Source: Plantago major
Taxonomy: Eukaryota > Streptophyta > Magnoliopsida > Lamiales > Plantaginaceae
Direction of reading: 5' to 3'
Assembly (NCBI GenBank): GCA_026545765.1
Contig: CM048844.1
Span: forward strand, 68,987,035 to 69,051,034
DNA: 64,000 bases
The notes under the pieces were generated by a model, which saw nothing but the letters and a program-made list of their open reading frames with translations, searched no databases and had not been told where the DNA came from. The position numbers and the translations under genes are program-made. Of the stretch, positions 48,951 through 61,772 are shown piece after piece; position 1 is the stretch's first letter, and each line of letters starts with the position of its first letter.

Positions 48951-49821
48951 TGTTGATACGAAAATATGTCCAATCCGTCATAGGAGCCTTGGATTGAATC
49001 CTGAGGCGTCCCGAGTTGTCTAGAGGACCCGAGACACAATGATCCGACCCTAGGCCCTCAGGTCCGACCCACCCGGGTCCGACCCCCCTAGAAAAGGGAC
49101 AGAGTACGTAAAAGATACTGGGTCCGACCCTAGGTCTGCAGGTCCGACCCATCTAGGTCCGATACGGATGATCATTCAGACCCAACATGACAATCTCACA
49201 AGCAACCAAGTAGACTGGCACTAGAGAGTAGGGAGGTCCGAGTCATAAGGTCCGAATCGGAAGAGTTGGGCAAACCTAGGGAACTTCCCCATAGATAGCC
49301 CAATACGGTCCGGACCAAGCGTCCGGACCAACCTCTCCGGACCTTGAACCTCGGCAGATTATGTCACACCCTCGAAAACTCTCTCAATAATGACTAAACT
49401 ACCCCTAAAAGCCCAAAAGGGTATGGGCTAAGTGTCATTATTGGGCCATGGGCCTAAACGAGCCTTGGTGGCTTAATCAAGTCCTTACACTTGGCACAAT
49501 CCAGGGGAGTCCTCCCTCTTTGAGAAATTTCTATAAATATGGCACACTTCCCTATGCTAAGGTAAGTCATTTTTTACGAAACTAATCCCGAACATTATAC
49601 AGAGCAGATCTTCAGTCTCTCTCGAGTAAAGTCTCTAACCGGTTTGACGCTTAGCAAACCGGGTCCTAACCCCCCCTTCAAGTCATTTGTGCAGGTTCTT
49701 ACCTAGCTTGAGGTCGCAGGTTCTCACACATTGGCTCTGACGCTGTACGGAGCTTCTTACCTTGGCTATTACCTGTGAAGTCGAATAATCTCTAAGTAGT
49801 TGGGGGATTTTACCCTCAACA
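48951..49821 (+). repeat. Element D 5' LTR
   Basis: TGTTGATACG to CCCTCAACA, 871 bp. The U3 part holds at least six GGTCCGACCC-type decamers (about 49046-49160). TATAAATA at about 49532-49539 is a likely promoter. The region downstream of it resembles element E; the upstream part does not. Confidence 0.9.
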
Positions 49822-49824
49822 TTT

Positions 49825-49842
49825 TGGCGCCGTCTGTGGGAA
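49825..49842 (+). promoter_or_regulatory. Element D primer binding site
   Basis: TGGCGCCGTCTGTGGGAA starts 3 bases after the LTR. The first nine bases match the 3' end of plant tRNA-Asp; the rest matches poorly, so the primer is uncertain. Confidence 0.75.
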
Positions 49843-49873
49843 GCTTTACAAAAAGTTCCGTTCTCTTCAGTAA

Positions 49874-51833
49874 TGGCAAGAACAAGAAGGTTTGCAAGAA
49901 CCAACGCTACTGCAATTGGCACGCCTACTCCAAGGCAAAGAGGTAGACCTCCCGCTAGAAGAGGAAGGGTGGCAGGAACTCCTCCAAGAGATACGATGGA
50001 TTGTCCAAGCGAGGCCATACCGCCAGTCTCTCTTCAGATGAAGAAAGAGCCGCTGATCCGCCAATAAGGACCCAGGTGCTTGGGGTCGAAGGACAAGTTC
50101 CTCCGTCAGGAACACATGGTCCTCCTCCAGGAAGAAACTTTACCCTTCCAAATGGGCAAATCATTCGTCCCAGCGAGTTCGGGATGAATGAGAACCAGTT
50201 TGGCCTCTTACTCACCACTATTCAAGGATTCTTTGGATCAAACAACCTCCAGCCTCCTCAAACCACTCCTCCTTTGGCAATTCCGAGACAAGCTGAACCC
50301 GCACAATCAAGGAATGAGCACCGTCCTATCCAACAAAGGCTGGGGGAACAAGCTCAACCAGAAGATCTAAGGAATCTTCTCAACAAAAGTGCCGCTGCTT
50401 CTCACGAACAGCGAGGGAGAAGTCCAGTGATGCCACGAGTGGATGAAGCTGGAACTAGTCGGCGTGGAGCATAACAACATGCACCAAGAGATCATGTGGC
50501 GGAGAGCATCTCAATAGTTCCACTCAATGATCTTCCTCCAGATATGGCCATCAACCCCAGGACTGGTGAGAAGCTAACTGCTGAGCAGATTTATCTCCAA
50601 CAAAAAGACTTAGAAATGCAAATCGCCACTCTGAGCAAGATGGTGAAGGCACATGAGAAGGTGACTCTTAGAGCTCCCAATCCTCTATGTGACGAGATCA
50701 GGAAGGAAAGGAAACGCCCTGACTCCACTATTCTAAACCTTGAACACTATTATGGAGATACTTGTCATGTGGGGCACCTTACTAGATACGAAAGCAAGAT
50801 GGAGACCAATGGCCTGAATGACAACATGAAAGCTCTCAACTTCTCCACTACACTCTTTGGGGAAGCAATGGATTCGTGGACCTCACTGCCTAATGGTTCC
50901 ATCAAGTCCTATGCGGATATCGCTTCCCTCTTCCTGAAAAGATTTGAGAAAGCAACGAAAAGAAAGAGGTCAGTTGAGCACCTGGCAGGAATAATCCAGA
51001 AAGAGCATGAGGACCTTCGAACGTTTCTTGACCGTTTCAATGCCGAAGTACGCCAGGTAGAACCTCATAGCATCAAAGAACGGGTCCGACACCTATATGC
51101 CAACACTTACAATGATGATCTCAGAAAAAAGCTTTCCAACGAAGAAATCACAACTGAAAAGTACGTGGAAGATATCTGTGAAGGAGTCTTGTGTGGAGAA
51201 GAGTATCGACGAAATGTCCCGATAAGAGCTGGAGCCAAAAAGCAAAAAGAGCAAGTACGATAGGAACCTCCTCCTCGTCAAGGAAAGTTTGAACAAAAAA
51301 GAGAACTTAGAGATAAGAGGGAATTCCGCAGAGAGAGAACTCCACCAAGGAGATACGCCGAGTATACTCACCTCAACAGAACAAGATCCGACATCTTGGC
51401 TTCTATCGTTGAGAAAAACTTGGATATACAATGGCCGAAACCTATGAGGAGCAACAAGAAGAACAAATCTTCCAAGGACTACTGTAGGTTCCATAAGCAA
51501 AAAGGTCACTCAACAGAGGACTGTGTCCAGCTGAAGACAGAAATAGAGGGAATGATAAGGAGTGGAAAGCTGAAAGAACCTATATATGAGGAAGAACCTT
51601 CTAGACATCAAAAGAATGAACAAAGAAGGGAGGAGCGTGGTTCAGAGCCTCCGACAGGATCCTTACCGCCACCCCCAGCAGAGGTCCCACCTCAGCATGC
51701 CCAAAGATACCGAGGGTACCACGATGATATGGGGAGGGAAACCTCCCCTATAGGGGAGTTATCAATGCCATTGCGGGAGGACCAACTGGGGGAGACAGTC
51801 GAAATGCAAGGGAAAGGACCGCACAACACTTGA
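49874..51833 (+). pseudogene. gag: Element D gag
   Basis: ATG at 49874 (MARTRRFARTNATAIGTPTP), shared with element E. The first frame is lost near 50035 and continues in another frame at about 50001-50474; a TAA then interrupts it before VAESISIVPLNDLPPDMAIN. The core (about 50670-51200) includes ALNFSTTLFGEAMDSWTSLP and SIKSYADIASLFLKRF, the retrotransposon gag fold. A single CCHC-like motif CRFHKQKGHSTEDC lies at 51482-51525. A TAG after KEQVR near 51262 and the TGA at 51831-51833 are further interruptions. After the last stop, pol reads in the -1 frame. Confidence 0.85.
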
Positions 51834-54800
51834 GAAACAACGATAGAGCCTATGCTCCTTCAGCCCTGAAGGGCACGAACGCCATCACCTTTGATGATAG
51901 CGAAATCCCCCCACCAACGTCTGGTGGAGGAGATATCAAGGACACCGACGTTCCTTTTGTTGTTTCTCTGGTTATCGCCACTTACAAGGTCAACAAAGTG
52001 CTTGTCGACACATGAAGTTCTTCCAATGTCATCTCCAAAAGGACCGTGGAGCAAATGCACCTGGGACGAGTTTAATATGGGCGTGTATATACTTCTTTGG
52101 TGGGTTTTGGAGGATCCGTAGTATGTCCCATCGGAAGTATACCACTACAAGTCTCCATGGGAACCTTTCCGACAAGAGTGACTGAGACAATCCTCTTTGT
52201 GGTAGTCGATAGCACCTTTGACTATAATGTGATCTTGGGCCGTCCAGGACTTAATCAATTCAAGGCAATTGCGTCTCCCCTACACAACAGGGTAAAGTTT
52301 CCAACCCCAAACGGCGTGGGTGAAGAAGTGGGAAATGTAAGAGAAGCTTGGGAATGTTATATCATGTCGACCAGGGCAGCTTAAGTACCCGTTCTTTCGA
52401 TCACCAAAGGGCTCGGGAGTCCCCCTCTGGCTCTTACCCCATCGAAGGAAGAAATTGGTGCTGGGTCACTTAAAGAAAAATTCCCGAAGACTGCCAGGAT
52501 GGAGCCTCATGAAGCCTTGAAAGAAGTCTAGTTGATTGAAGGGAATTCAGAGAAGGTAACCCGAATTGGAACAGAGATGAGCACAAAAGTAGAAATGATG
52601 CTCATCACATGCCTCCGAGATAACCACGATGTCTTTGCCTGGAGCACAGATGACCTTCAGGGGATAGACCCAAGGATCGCAGTTCACCGCCTGAACATGG
52701 ATCCGACGGTAAAACATATCTTACAAAAGAGGAAGGATTTCGGGCCTGTTGAAGATGCTATCATAGAAGGAGAGGTGGATAAGTTGATAAAAGCATGACA
52801 TATCGAAGAAGTCAGATACTCTGACTGGGTCTGTAACGTGGTCCTCGTCGAAAAGGCCCCGGGAAAGTGGAGAATGTGTAATGACTTCACTAGACTCAAC
52901 AAGTTTTGTCCAAAGGATCCGTATCCGTTACCTCGCATAGACCAGCTGGTTGATTCCACTGCAGGATGTGCACTCCTAAGCTTCATGGACGCATATCAAG
53001 GCTTCTACCAAATCTGGATGGCCCAGGAAGACATCAAGAAGACGGTCTTCTTTGTGGCAGGAGGGGTCTACTGCTTCAAGGTCATGCCATTTGGCCTCAA
53101 GAACGCAGGCGCTACATACCAACGACTGGTAAATAAGATGTTCAAAGAAGAGTTGTGTAAAACCATTGAAGTCTATGTGGATGAAATGCTTGTAAAAAGC
53201 AAGACTGGAGAGGAGCATATCGTGCATCTCAACAATTGCTTTTCCATCCTTAGGAAATATGAAATGAAGCTGAACCCTGAAAAGTGTACATTCGGAGTAA
53301 AGGGAGGAATGTTTCTTGGCTACATGGTCACAGAGAGAGGTATCAGCGCGAACCCGGAGAAAATAAAGGCAATCCTAGACCTACCACAGCCAAAAAAAAT
53401 CAATGAGGTTCAGAAGCTTTTGGGAAGGGTGATGGCATTCAGCCGTTTTATCTCCAAGTCCGCCGAGAAAAACTTACCCTTCTTCAAGATTCTAAGGAAA
53501 GGAGACAAGTTTGAGTGGATAAAGGATTGCGAAGAGGCCCTGGATAACTTGAAAAGTATCTCCTCTCACCACCCCTCTTGTCTAAACCAGTAGAGGGTGA
53601 ACCTCTTTACCTTTATCTGGCCACTACTGATGAAGCGATTAGTTCTGTATTGGTGCGAATACAAGGCAACGACCATTTACCGATCTACTACTTGAGCAAG
53701 GCCCTTGTGGGCTCTGAGGCTAGATATATCAAGATCGAGAAGCTCGCCTTCGCACTGGTTTACACTGCACGGCGACTAAAGCCTTACTTCAAATCTCATC
53801 GGATTGTGGTCCTCACCGATGAACCACTCAAACATGTCCTAGGTAAGCCAGACCAGTCAGGACGCTTGTCCAAGTGAGAGATTGAGTTAAGCGAATATGA
53901 TATCGGGTATCAAGCTCCATCTGCCAAGAAGGCACAAGTTCTTGTCGACTTCCTGGTTGATCATCCGGAGGAAACAGAAGGAGGAACCAAAAGTCCACAG
54001 GAAAATGTGAGCCATGTCATTCACCGAAGTAAAAGATTCCATGGAGGAAGAAAAAACAAAAGAGAACAGGCCTAAAGAGACACATGGGAATAGTTTACAG
54101 CTTTGGACTAAGTATCAGGAACCCATGGATGATTCATTAAGGGCGAGGCACATGTTTCTCCTGTACGAGGTACCCAACACTTCAACACCTGCATCTTCCG
54201 ACAAGAAGCAGGAGGACGAGAAGCTGCCTACTTTCGTTGCGGAAAGCAAAATGGGAAACAAGGATTGTTGGACATTACAAGTGGATGGATCCTCTACTGG
54301 ACGATTGGGAGGAATAGGAATTTTCCTTGAAAGCCCTGAAGGGGCCAAGCTAGAATACGCCATCACCCTCAACTTTAAAGTAACAAACAACGAGGCTGAG
54401 TATGAGGCGCTCCTCACCGGCCTAAGGATGGCGAGAGCTCTTCAGGTGAAAAGAATCAAGGCTTACACAGATTCACAACTCGTGCAATCCCAGTTCTCCG
54501 GGTCTTTTACCGCTAAAGGACCTAACATGATCAAGTACTTGGAACTCCTCAAAAAAGAGGTTGAGCACTTTGAGGAATTCACTCTTGACCAATTCCATAG
54601 GGAATGGAACGAAAAAGCCGATGCCCTCTCCAAGTACGCCTCGGCCTTAGGAGCTCTGGACACGAGAAGCATCATTTTGATGATGCGCACGGACTCCAAT
54701 GGAAGAATCTTCTTCTTGAGCAGTGAAAGAAGCTGGATGACTGACATATTCCACTATCTCAAGGATGGCTCTCTACCTTCAGATCCTAGAGAAGCAAGGA

Positions 54801-55966
54801 GGATCCTATGCCGAGCCAGCAGATACTTCATCATGGGAGAGGATCTCTACAAAAACTCCTTCATCGGGACCCACATGAGATGCCTGGATCCCCAGGAGGC
54901 GAAAACTGTGATGGAGGAAATCCATGCTGGAAGTTGTGGAAGACACTCCGGGGGAAGAACCTTGGCGCAGAAGATCATAAGACAAGGAAACTATTGGCCT
55001 ACCATTAACGCTGATGCTGCCAACTTCGCTCGTGCCTGTGAAGACTGCCAATATTATGCAAACATACCACATCGCCCGACCAACCCTATGATTCCGTCAA
55101 TTATAGCATGTCCATTTGATCAATGGGGCATAGACATAGTTGGTCCCTGCCCACGCAGAACCCATCAGAAGAAGTTCTTGATCGTGGCCGTGGAGTATTT
55201 CACTAAGTGGATTGAGGCAGAGGCAGTTTCGACCATCACTGAAAGCAGGGTACGGACATTCATCTGGAAGAACATCATCTGCCGCTTCGGACTTCCAAGA
55301 GTCCTAGTGTCGGATAATGGGGCTCAGTTTTCTGGGGCAAGACTGAAGGAGTGGCTTCAATCTTTCAAAATAGAACAGCACTTCACTTTCGTTGGCCACT
55401 CCCAAGCTAATGGTCAAGTAGAAGCCACCAACAAGACCATCGTCAAAATTTTGGAGAAAAGGTTGAGGACCTCCCAAGATAGTTGGGTAGATGATCTCGA
55501 CGCAGTCCTTTGGGCACATAGGACGACGACTCGGACCTCTACACAAGAGACGCCTTTTTCCCTTGTCTATGGATCTGAGGCAGTCATTCCTTCAGAAGTA
55601 GCAGTGGAAACCCAGAGGATCTAGCAGTACAACCCGTTTGACAATGAAGTCTCAAGGATCTACGACCTTGAGCTCCCTGAAGACAAACGAAGTAAGGCGC
55701 TAGCTAACATCCTTCGATACCAAGCCATGACTGCTCGAGCCTACAACAAGCGCGTCTTCCCCAAAGATATACAAGTCGGAGACTTGGTCCTCAGAAGAGC
55801 CGATATTCTAAGCAATGTTGGGAAACTCAAGCCCAAATGGGAAGGACCTTACAAAGTTAATGGAGCCAGAGTCAATGGAAGCTTTGAGCTGGAAGACAAC
55901 CAAGGGCGAGCCTTGAAGAGAACCTGGAATGCTAAGAATTTGCAAAAAATTTTATGCTTAGGATAA
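51834..55966 (+). pseudogene. pol: Element D pol: protease, RT, dual RNase H, integrase
   Basis: The protease active site reads KVLVDT then TGA (52013-52015) where Gly of D-T-G belongs. RT has RMCNDFTRLNKFCPKDPYPL, MPFGLKNAGATYQRLVNKMF and VYVDEMLVKS (53173-53202); the second catalytic Asp of YVDD is Glu. The first RNase H segment (53578-53877) ends at a TGA replacing Trp in RLSKWEIELSEYDI. The second, archaeal-type RNase H has WTLQVDGSS, TNNEAEYEALLTGLRMA and AYTDSQLV (54270-54640). Integrase has a H-H-C-C finger (ending CEDCQYY), WGIDIVGP, VSDNGAQF and NGQVEATNK, with a C-terminal WEGPYKVNG. Frameshifts lie near 53590 and 54040, and TAG is at 55622. Confidence 0.92.
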
Positions 55967-57870
55967 CACTTTGAGATTAGACTACGACATTTATCAAAGT
56001 TTTTTGTCATTTTCCTTATCCGGCTTCGAAGCCCACCAGTTGTACTTGAATTTCCGTCAAATCAATACAACTTTTTGCAAGGAAGTAAAAGCTACATTTA
56101 CATAAACAGATTGCCTCGGACCGGTCAGAGAAGGTCCGAGCCAACTAATGCAGCAAATATTCAAGAAGCCAATTGCTCAAACAAAATTAGCTTATACCAG
56201 TTAGTTCAGATATAACATTACAACGAGTCAAAGAAAGAGAGCAAGAAGACCTTGTATTATTCAAAGGAGTACGCATTACAAGGTTGCACACTCCGAATAT
56301 ATACATCCGAGTCACAAAAAAATAAGGGAACTCTACATCGTTCTTTAGATTACATAAGCAATTCTTGGTGATGTAACATCCGAAACGCGACGATATGACC
56401 GCTTCGAAACCCAACGTCCGAGGCAAAACAGGAACAGCACGAACCAATGGATCTCCAAAGAATGAGTCCCTACCGCACAAAAGGACAAGTTGAATCCGGA
56501 TCGGACAACTCCGGTATGGCAAGGCAGCTCCACGGTCTTCTCAAACGATCCGCATCTTCCACCACAACCACTTTCTGGTTCGCACCTCAAGAAAATGGTG
56601 AATGGAGGAAGAAGCGAACCGCCCGAGAAATCGACTCTCCATGCCAACAAGTCTTCCAGTCCTTAGGGACAACGAACTAATCCGCTTCCCCGGGGCTGAA
56701 GCTGACGATACACGTTACAGCCCCGCAGAAAGAAGATTAGCACGAGGATCCGAAGGAGCGTAAATCCGAGTGACTTGACTTCATCGTCCCCAGCATGGTC
56801 CGACTCAAAGGGACTTCCGAAGCACCGAAAAACCCTTAGAGGCAAGATCACGCATAGGAACGCTGAAATAAACCCACTCGTCAGACGTCCGGACCCAGGA
56901 TCCGAACCATCTATTACTATATAAGGGATGGAATGATCTGACGAAAAGCCGTACAATCCAAGGGTATATATAGAAGTGAAGGACCAATCAGTAGTCGCCA
57001 CGTAGTCCGTAACCGCCGACGATGGGCTTGGGCCTGGACTTGGGCCTAACGCTTGGGCCGCTATTGGGCCAACCCAAATATCCCTTCACATTTCCGGCCT
57101 TCTTAAGTGAATTACTCGTTCGGACGCGTCAGCTCGAGGCTGCCATGATTACCTCCGTACCGACTGTGACCCGTAGCAAGTCACTCAACTTTTCTACTGA
57201 TTGTCTACTTTTTTACCAACTTCTCACGGGCCAACACGATTCGGAACGGCACACCAAGTCCCTACGGATCGAGCATGATGATAACATCCGAACTAGTCCT
57301 ACTTGTTACAGCTTTGGGAAAACCAATTTTTTCTGTATGGTTAACATTTGAAGACACGATTCTGAATCATTCATGTTTACTTAAGGCAATAAACATTTAC
57401 TTGAGGCAATTAACGTTCAGGAAAATTTGGCCTCGTGGACTCGGACCCATTATCCGAACAAGCCGAGCCAACAAAAACTTCGAGTTACTGATCAGTTTTA
57501 CAAATTCAACGCACAAGGAGAAGCATGCATTCGGAAGGACAATAACACAAGCCAGTAATAAAAGTTGCTCCGAGCCATCAACGAGCCCGGACCAATAACA
57601 CAGATACCGAGTCAAATGTAACTTAGATAAAGCAAGTTATACAAAATAGCGACTAAGAAGGAAATAACATTGTCTCAAGGCCCGAAGGCTGACTATTACA
57701 GAAATCCGGGGCATAGCCCGTCTTCACTCTCTCCGCCGCTCGGATGAACCAGCCTGAGTTCCGGAGGGGCCTCCGACATCCTCCTCCGGAGGTGCTTGCT
57801 CCCGTTCTCTGGCTTCTGGGGGCCAACCTCCTATCTCTCCGAGCCTAACACTCTTTCAGGAAGGCAGGTC
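55967..57870 (+). other. Element D region between pol and antisense gene
   Basis: About 1.9 kb with scattered TCCGA/CGGAC words and several short frames on both strands (for example 56187-56650 and 56663-57001, - strand). None has a recognisable motif or a partner elsewhere in the window. It is probably the shared 3' UTR zone of sense pol and antisense transcripts. Confidence 0.5.
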
Positions 57871-60722
57871 ATCATTTCATCAAATCCAAGTCCCGATCGA
57901 AACCTTGGACAGGCCCGGGCAAAGTCAACCAGTCTCGGTTGTGCTCCAAGTGGTCCTCCAAAGGAACAAAGACACTAGACATCAGCAACCGGGGCACGAA
58001 CTGCGGAAGATACGAACCACCGTGGTCGAACTTCTTGTCTTCTGTCTCATCACATACCAGCTCCACAAACTCGCATTGGAGCAAGTCTTCATCAGAGACA
58101 CCCTCTGGAATAAAGTCCGAGCCATCGGCCTCTTTGAAAGCAGAAACGCCTTCAGCCTCCAAGTCACAGCCACTCGAAATCTAACCTTTCCTTTGGAACT
58201 GGCCCACAACCGCATCAAACCCATCCTGTCGAGCCTCGTCGTACTTGGATTCGAGCAAGAATTTGCAGGACTCCGAACCCAAAAACTCCTGAACGGCCCT
58301 TTTCCGGACCCTTAGCAGCTCATTCAGCATCATATCCTTGAAGCTCCGGGAGACACCAACGAACTCATCCAAGCTATCTTGGTGAACTTTCGAGTCCTTC
58401 TCCAACGCTAGGATAGCACTTTTCATTTTGGCCATCTCCGACTCGACCTCCTTCTTGGCAGCTATGGTCTTTTTCAGCCACTCGGACAGACTATTCAACC
58501 GAGACGTCTCAACCACCCGAGCAGCCTCAGCCTTGGCCAGGTCCTCCTCTAGTGTGGCCCTCTGACCCGCCACCACGGAGCACGCCTGAACGGCGGCAGC
58601 AAGCTGAGAACAACCGACATTAAAAAGTTAGAGAGACAGTTCCGAGCCAAAGAAAGTTGAAACAACAATTACAAATTTAAACGAACAAACCTTGCGCTGA
58701 GCAGCGATCAACTCCGTAATCCGGTCCAGTTCCAAGGCAGCAGCCAGCCGAGCCACCTCAGCATCCAACTCCAGCTCCGGCGCATCACTCATCTTTCCCT
58801 TGCCCTTCTTGTCCGGAGGGATTGGACCTTCGGACGAACGCTTTTGCCTGGCTGCAGCGCTCGAGCCACTGGCAGGGGGATCCCGAGACACAGATCTCGG
58901 AGGTTTCTTGGCCCCCTTCGAACCAACTACTTTACCCTTGTCCGGGGTACGTATTATGCAGGACTCCTACATGGCTGACCCTCGAGTCTCTTCCGCCGGA
59001 AACAAATGACATTCGAGGCTCCTCCATTAGCAGCACGGTGGAAGTCTTGATAATTTGGGTTCGAGTACCCTTCTCCATCTGTTTCCTCTTCAACTCTCCC
59101 ATAGTGGACATGGTGTACTCGAACCAAAAATCTGCACATCCTAATGACAATAAGATGCGAGCTAACAAAAATTTACAATTTATATCTACAAACAAAGCAA
59201 GTAACCACCGACTCGGATGACCAACCGCGTGCCTGAAGGAGGAAACACTTACTTAAGTCCTTCTTTCCATCGCAGAAACTTGGCTCCGAAAAGCCGGCCA
59301 GGTAAGGAAGAGGTTGGCATATCAACCCTCGGAAGAAGTATTTCTCCGGATCTTGATTCCGATGGAGAGCTTGCATCCATAAAGGGACGTTCCGAGCCGG
59401 AGGTTTCCAGTCTTGAAGCCTGCCTCGAAAAAATTTCTTCTCAAATCGCCACTTTGGCCTTTCCGCTTTGGATTGACCTTGTTTCAAAGCGGGCCGGACG
59501 AAGAAGTATCTCTTCCACCAGTTTATTCCCAACGAAGAGAGTGGATTGACAAAAAATGTATACGCTTGGCGACATACGATCGTATAAAACAGAGTATTTC
59601 TATTACTTACACTAACGTTGAATAACTTCCGGAAGTTATCAAACGTGACCGGGATATCCTTATATTTACACATCACCCAGAAGCACATCAAGTTTCCGAG
59701 CGAGTTGGGGATGATTTGGTGTGGACTTAACCCCATGCTGCTCAAAATATCCAAAAATTCGGACGATACAGGCAGCCGCCACCCGCAATGAAGACTTATT
59801 TCATGAACGCACATATACCCCGGAGGTGGATTGTAGAAAGCGTGCGACTCATCCGGAATGAGAATTTCCACACACTCCGGAATCTCATACTTCCTCCGAA
59901 GTTCCTCCACCTCCTCAGCCATCACAATTGAAGGACATGTGGGCAATGTACCTTCCTCATTCATTTCACCCGCCGGATCAGGATGAGTATCCTCGTCCCT
60001 TATCCGAGGAAACTTCACCCGGAACACGTCTTCACCCCTCCTAAGACCCTCGGGCAATTCCTCTTTGGTCATCTGCTGGCTCGTACCCGCTTGACCAGCA
60101 GATTCCCTCCGAAAAACATGGGCAGACAGCATTTTTTCTTCCTCCTCCTCCTCGGAACCAACATCCTCAGCCCGGACCTCTTCCTCCACTCTATCATCCT
60201 CGGACGACGAACCCAACTCTACCACTGTCCGAAGGGGAACAGCTACTTGGACCCGATCCTCAACACCTTCTTCGAACATACCTAACTCGGGAGGCGCCTC
60301 AGAGGTATCATGCACCTCCTCGATGTTAGGCTCCTGCGGGTCCGAAACGAACGGAATTCGGTTAGGGTTACTCCTAAAATTATAACCTAGGTTGCGAATG
60401 AGGGATCGAATCTCTACCGGAAGTTCGGCCCGGGCGGCGAGCTCCTATAGTCTGCGAGCTTGTCTCTTGAGCCGCACCAACACCCTGCACATTAGAGACT
60501 TGCAGGTAATCCCGACGCTTCGAAGACCCTGAACCCGGAACAACTAACCGAAGCAAGGAGCTTACCTCGGGCTCTTCCCGGCTCGGGCGGGGAGATTGCT
60601 CCAGCTCTACTGACTCATCATCACCAACAATGTCAATCTCCTCGGAGCTGTAGGATAAAGATGACACATCGGAAACATATCCCTTAGCCTCGGATCGGTT
60701 CTGACTATCACTCTCGGACAAC
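57871..60722 (-). pseudogene. Element D antisense gene (gypsy-type 'Transposase_28'-like protein), spliced
   Basis: Opposite strand to pol. The exon from 60722 (SESDSQNRSEAKGYVSDVSS) runs into a frame change near 60445, then YNFRSNPNRIPFVSDPQEPN and a large exon to 59253. That exon carries PPPGYMCVHEISLHCGWRLP, FLDILSSMGLSPHQIIPNSL and a KRYFFVRP block, the pattern of the 'putative gypsy type transposon' domain (Pfam assignment from memory). Introns 59141-59252 and 58604-58689 have GT-AG ends. Later exons carry DKKGKGKMSD, ELDAEVARLAAALELDRITE and a long coiled-coil (58181-58603). Such antisense ORFs are known in Tat elements; their function is unknown. The ATG is not resolved and probably lies in an upstream exon. 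Confidence 0.7.
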
Positions 60723-61007
60723 CTAGGGAAAGGAGAAAGAAATTTCGTAAGCTTTAAGATGGCAGTCCAAGAGGCCGTTTATGTATATTAAGAAAGGAGG
60801 AGAAAATTCTGAAATTCGGGGACAAGAAAGCGAATCTACCGGACGAAGTTAGTTCGGAGTCAGTAAGATGTTCACTCGGTGTTAGTCAACATAGCCAAAA
60901 CATTGGTTATTACTAACCTACGCATCATGGGCATACATCCGAGCAGCTTAATGGAATAGACAAGAAACAAAGGAAATTGAATCACGCAACGAAAGAATCA
61001 AACTTAC
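60723..61007 (-). other. Likely 5' intron of the element D antisense gene
   Basis: On the - strand a strong donor GTAAGTTTG begins at 61007 and a pyrimidine-rich acceptor TTTCCCTAG ends at 60723. Together with the TATA box at 61168 this gives a plausible 5' exon of about 130 bp (61008-61140). Confidence 0.55.
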
Positions 61008-61167
61008 TTGTATTTGGATGGTTGGGTGGAAGGTAGCTGACTTCGCACGGAACCACGCACTACGAACCCCTTCTTGCCTGCTTCGGTTTGATTGCAATTG
61101 CTTCGGACGTGCTCAAGTACAAAAATCTTCTGTCTAAAAGTGAGGAGACTGAAAGCGACTTAGCCCC

Positions 61168-61175
61168 TATTTATA
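61168..61175 (-). promoter_or_regulatory. TATA box of the element D antisense gene
   Basis: CTCTATAAATAGGGG on the - strand is a canonical plant TATA context. It lies about 160 bp upstream of the inferred 5' splice donor and is separate from the LTR promoter. Confidence 0.6.
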
Positions 61176-61636
61176 GAGGGCTATATCTGGAACTCCAACC
61201 GTCACGATTTTTCGGGATTAAATCTCAATCTTCAAAAATCATCCAATGGTGTAATACAATAATACCAAATGGAATGACGAATCGGTACAAAAAACTTACT
61301 TTGCGACAACAAAGACGCATACAACAAACTTCCCCACTTTCGGGCGGAAGACAACACTCAGGCCTCGGATGACTGCCCATCGGACGCCCCGGAACTTTTC
61401 CAAGCAAAAATCACTTGCCCACATATGGACCCTCGTCCACTCGGATATTTTCCTTCGGTCCTTCCCTTTACAAGAGAGTTTGGTTCGGATAAGACACTCA
61501 TCTACGGATTAACCCGTAACCTACCAAAGGTACAACGCCGACGTTCTGAATCTACACTTAGTCTCGCTTACAAATACACTTTTCTTTCTTAACTTTGTTG
61601 CACTCCGAACCCTGTCCCTCGGACAACAACAAAGGT

Positions 61637-61669
61637 AAAAAAAGAAGAGGGGGGGGGGGGAGAGAGAGA
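61637..61669 (+). promoter_or_regulatory. Purine tract, candidate polypurine tract of element D
   Basis: 33 consecutive purines (A-run, a G-run of about 12, then AGAGAGAGA). A polypurine tract should abut a 3' LTR. Here about 100 bp of unrelated sequence follow before the LTR of element E, so the assignment is tentative. Confidence 0.45.
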
Positions 61670-61772
61670 CTAAGTTAAGGACCTTCCGAAGCACGGATTA
61701 CACCTTTTTTATGCTTACGAGAGGCGGATTGGACCAAGGAGCAACCCATCCTCATCGGTATCAACCAATAGT

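Larger units (their letters stand above)
48951..61772 (+). mobile_element. Element D: Ty3/gypsy Tat-lineage retrotransposon, 3' LTR not seen
   Basis: LTR 48951-49821, PBS, gag-pol on the + strand (49874-55966) and a spliced antisense gene (about 57870-60722). The lineage follows from a second, archaeal-type RNase H between RT and integrase, which is typical of Tat/Ogre/Retand elements; an antisense extra ORF with this domain is also known for them. No second copy of its LTR (TGTTGATACGAAAATATG) appears, so the 3' end is either missing or displaced beyond the related element E. It inserted in a FAR1-like exon; the expected duplication ATGAA (48946-48950) has no partner in the window. Gag-pol is inactive. 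Confidence 0.85.

Noticed and set aside
49683..50218. Minus-strand frames over element D gag
   Set aside because: Antisense shadows of the conserved gag start; they have no motifs and no splice or TATA context, unlike the antisense gene at 57.9-60.7 kb.
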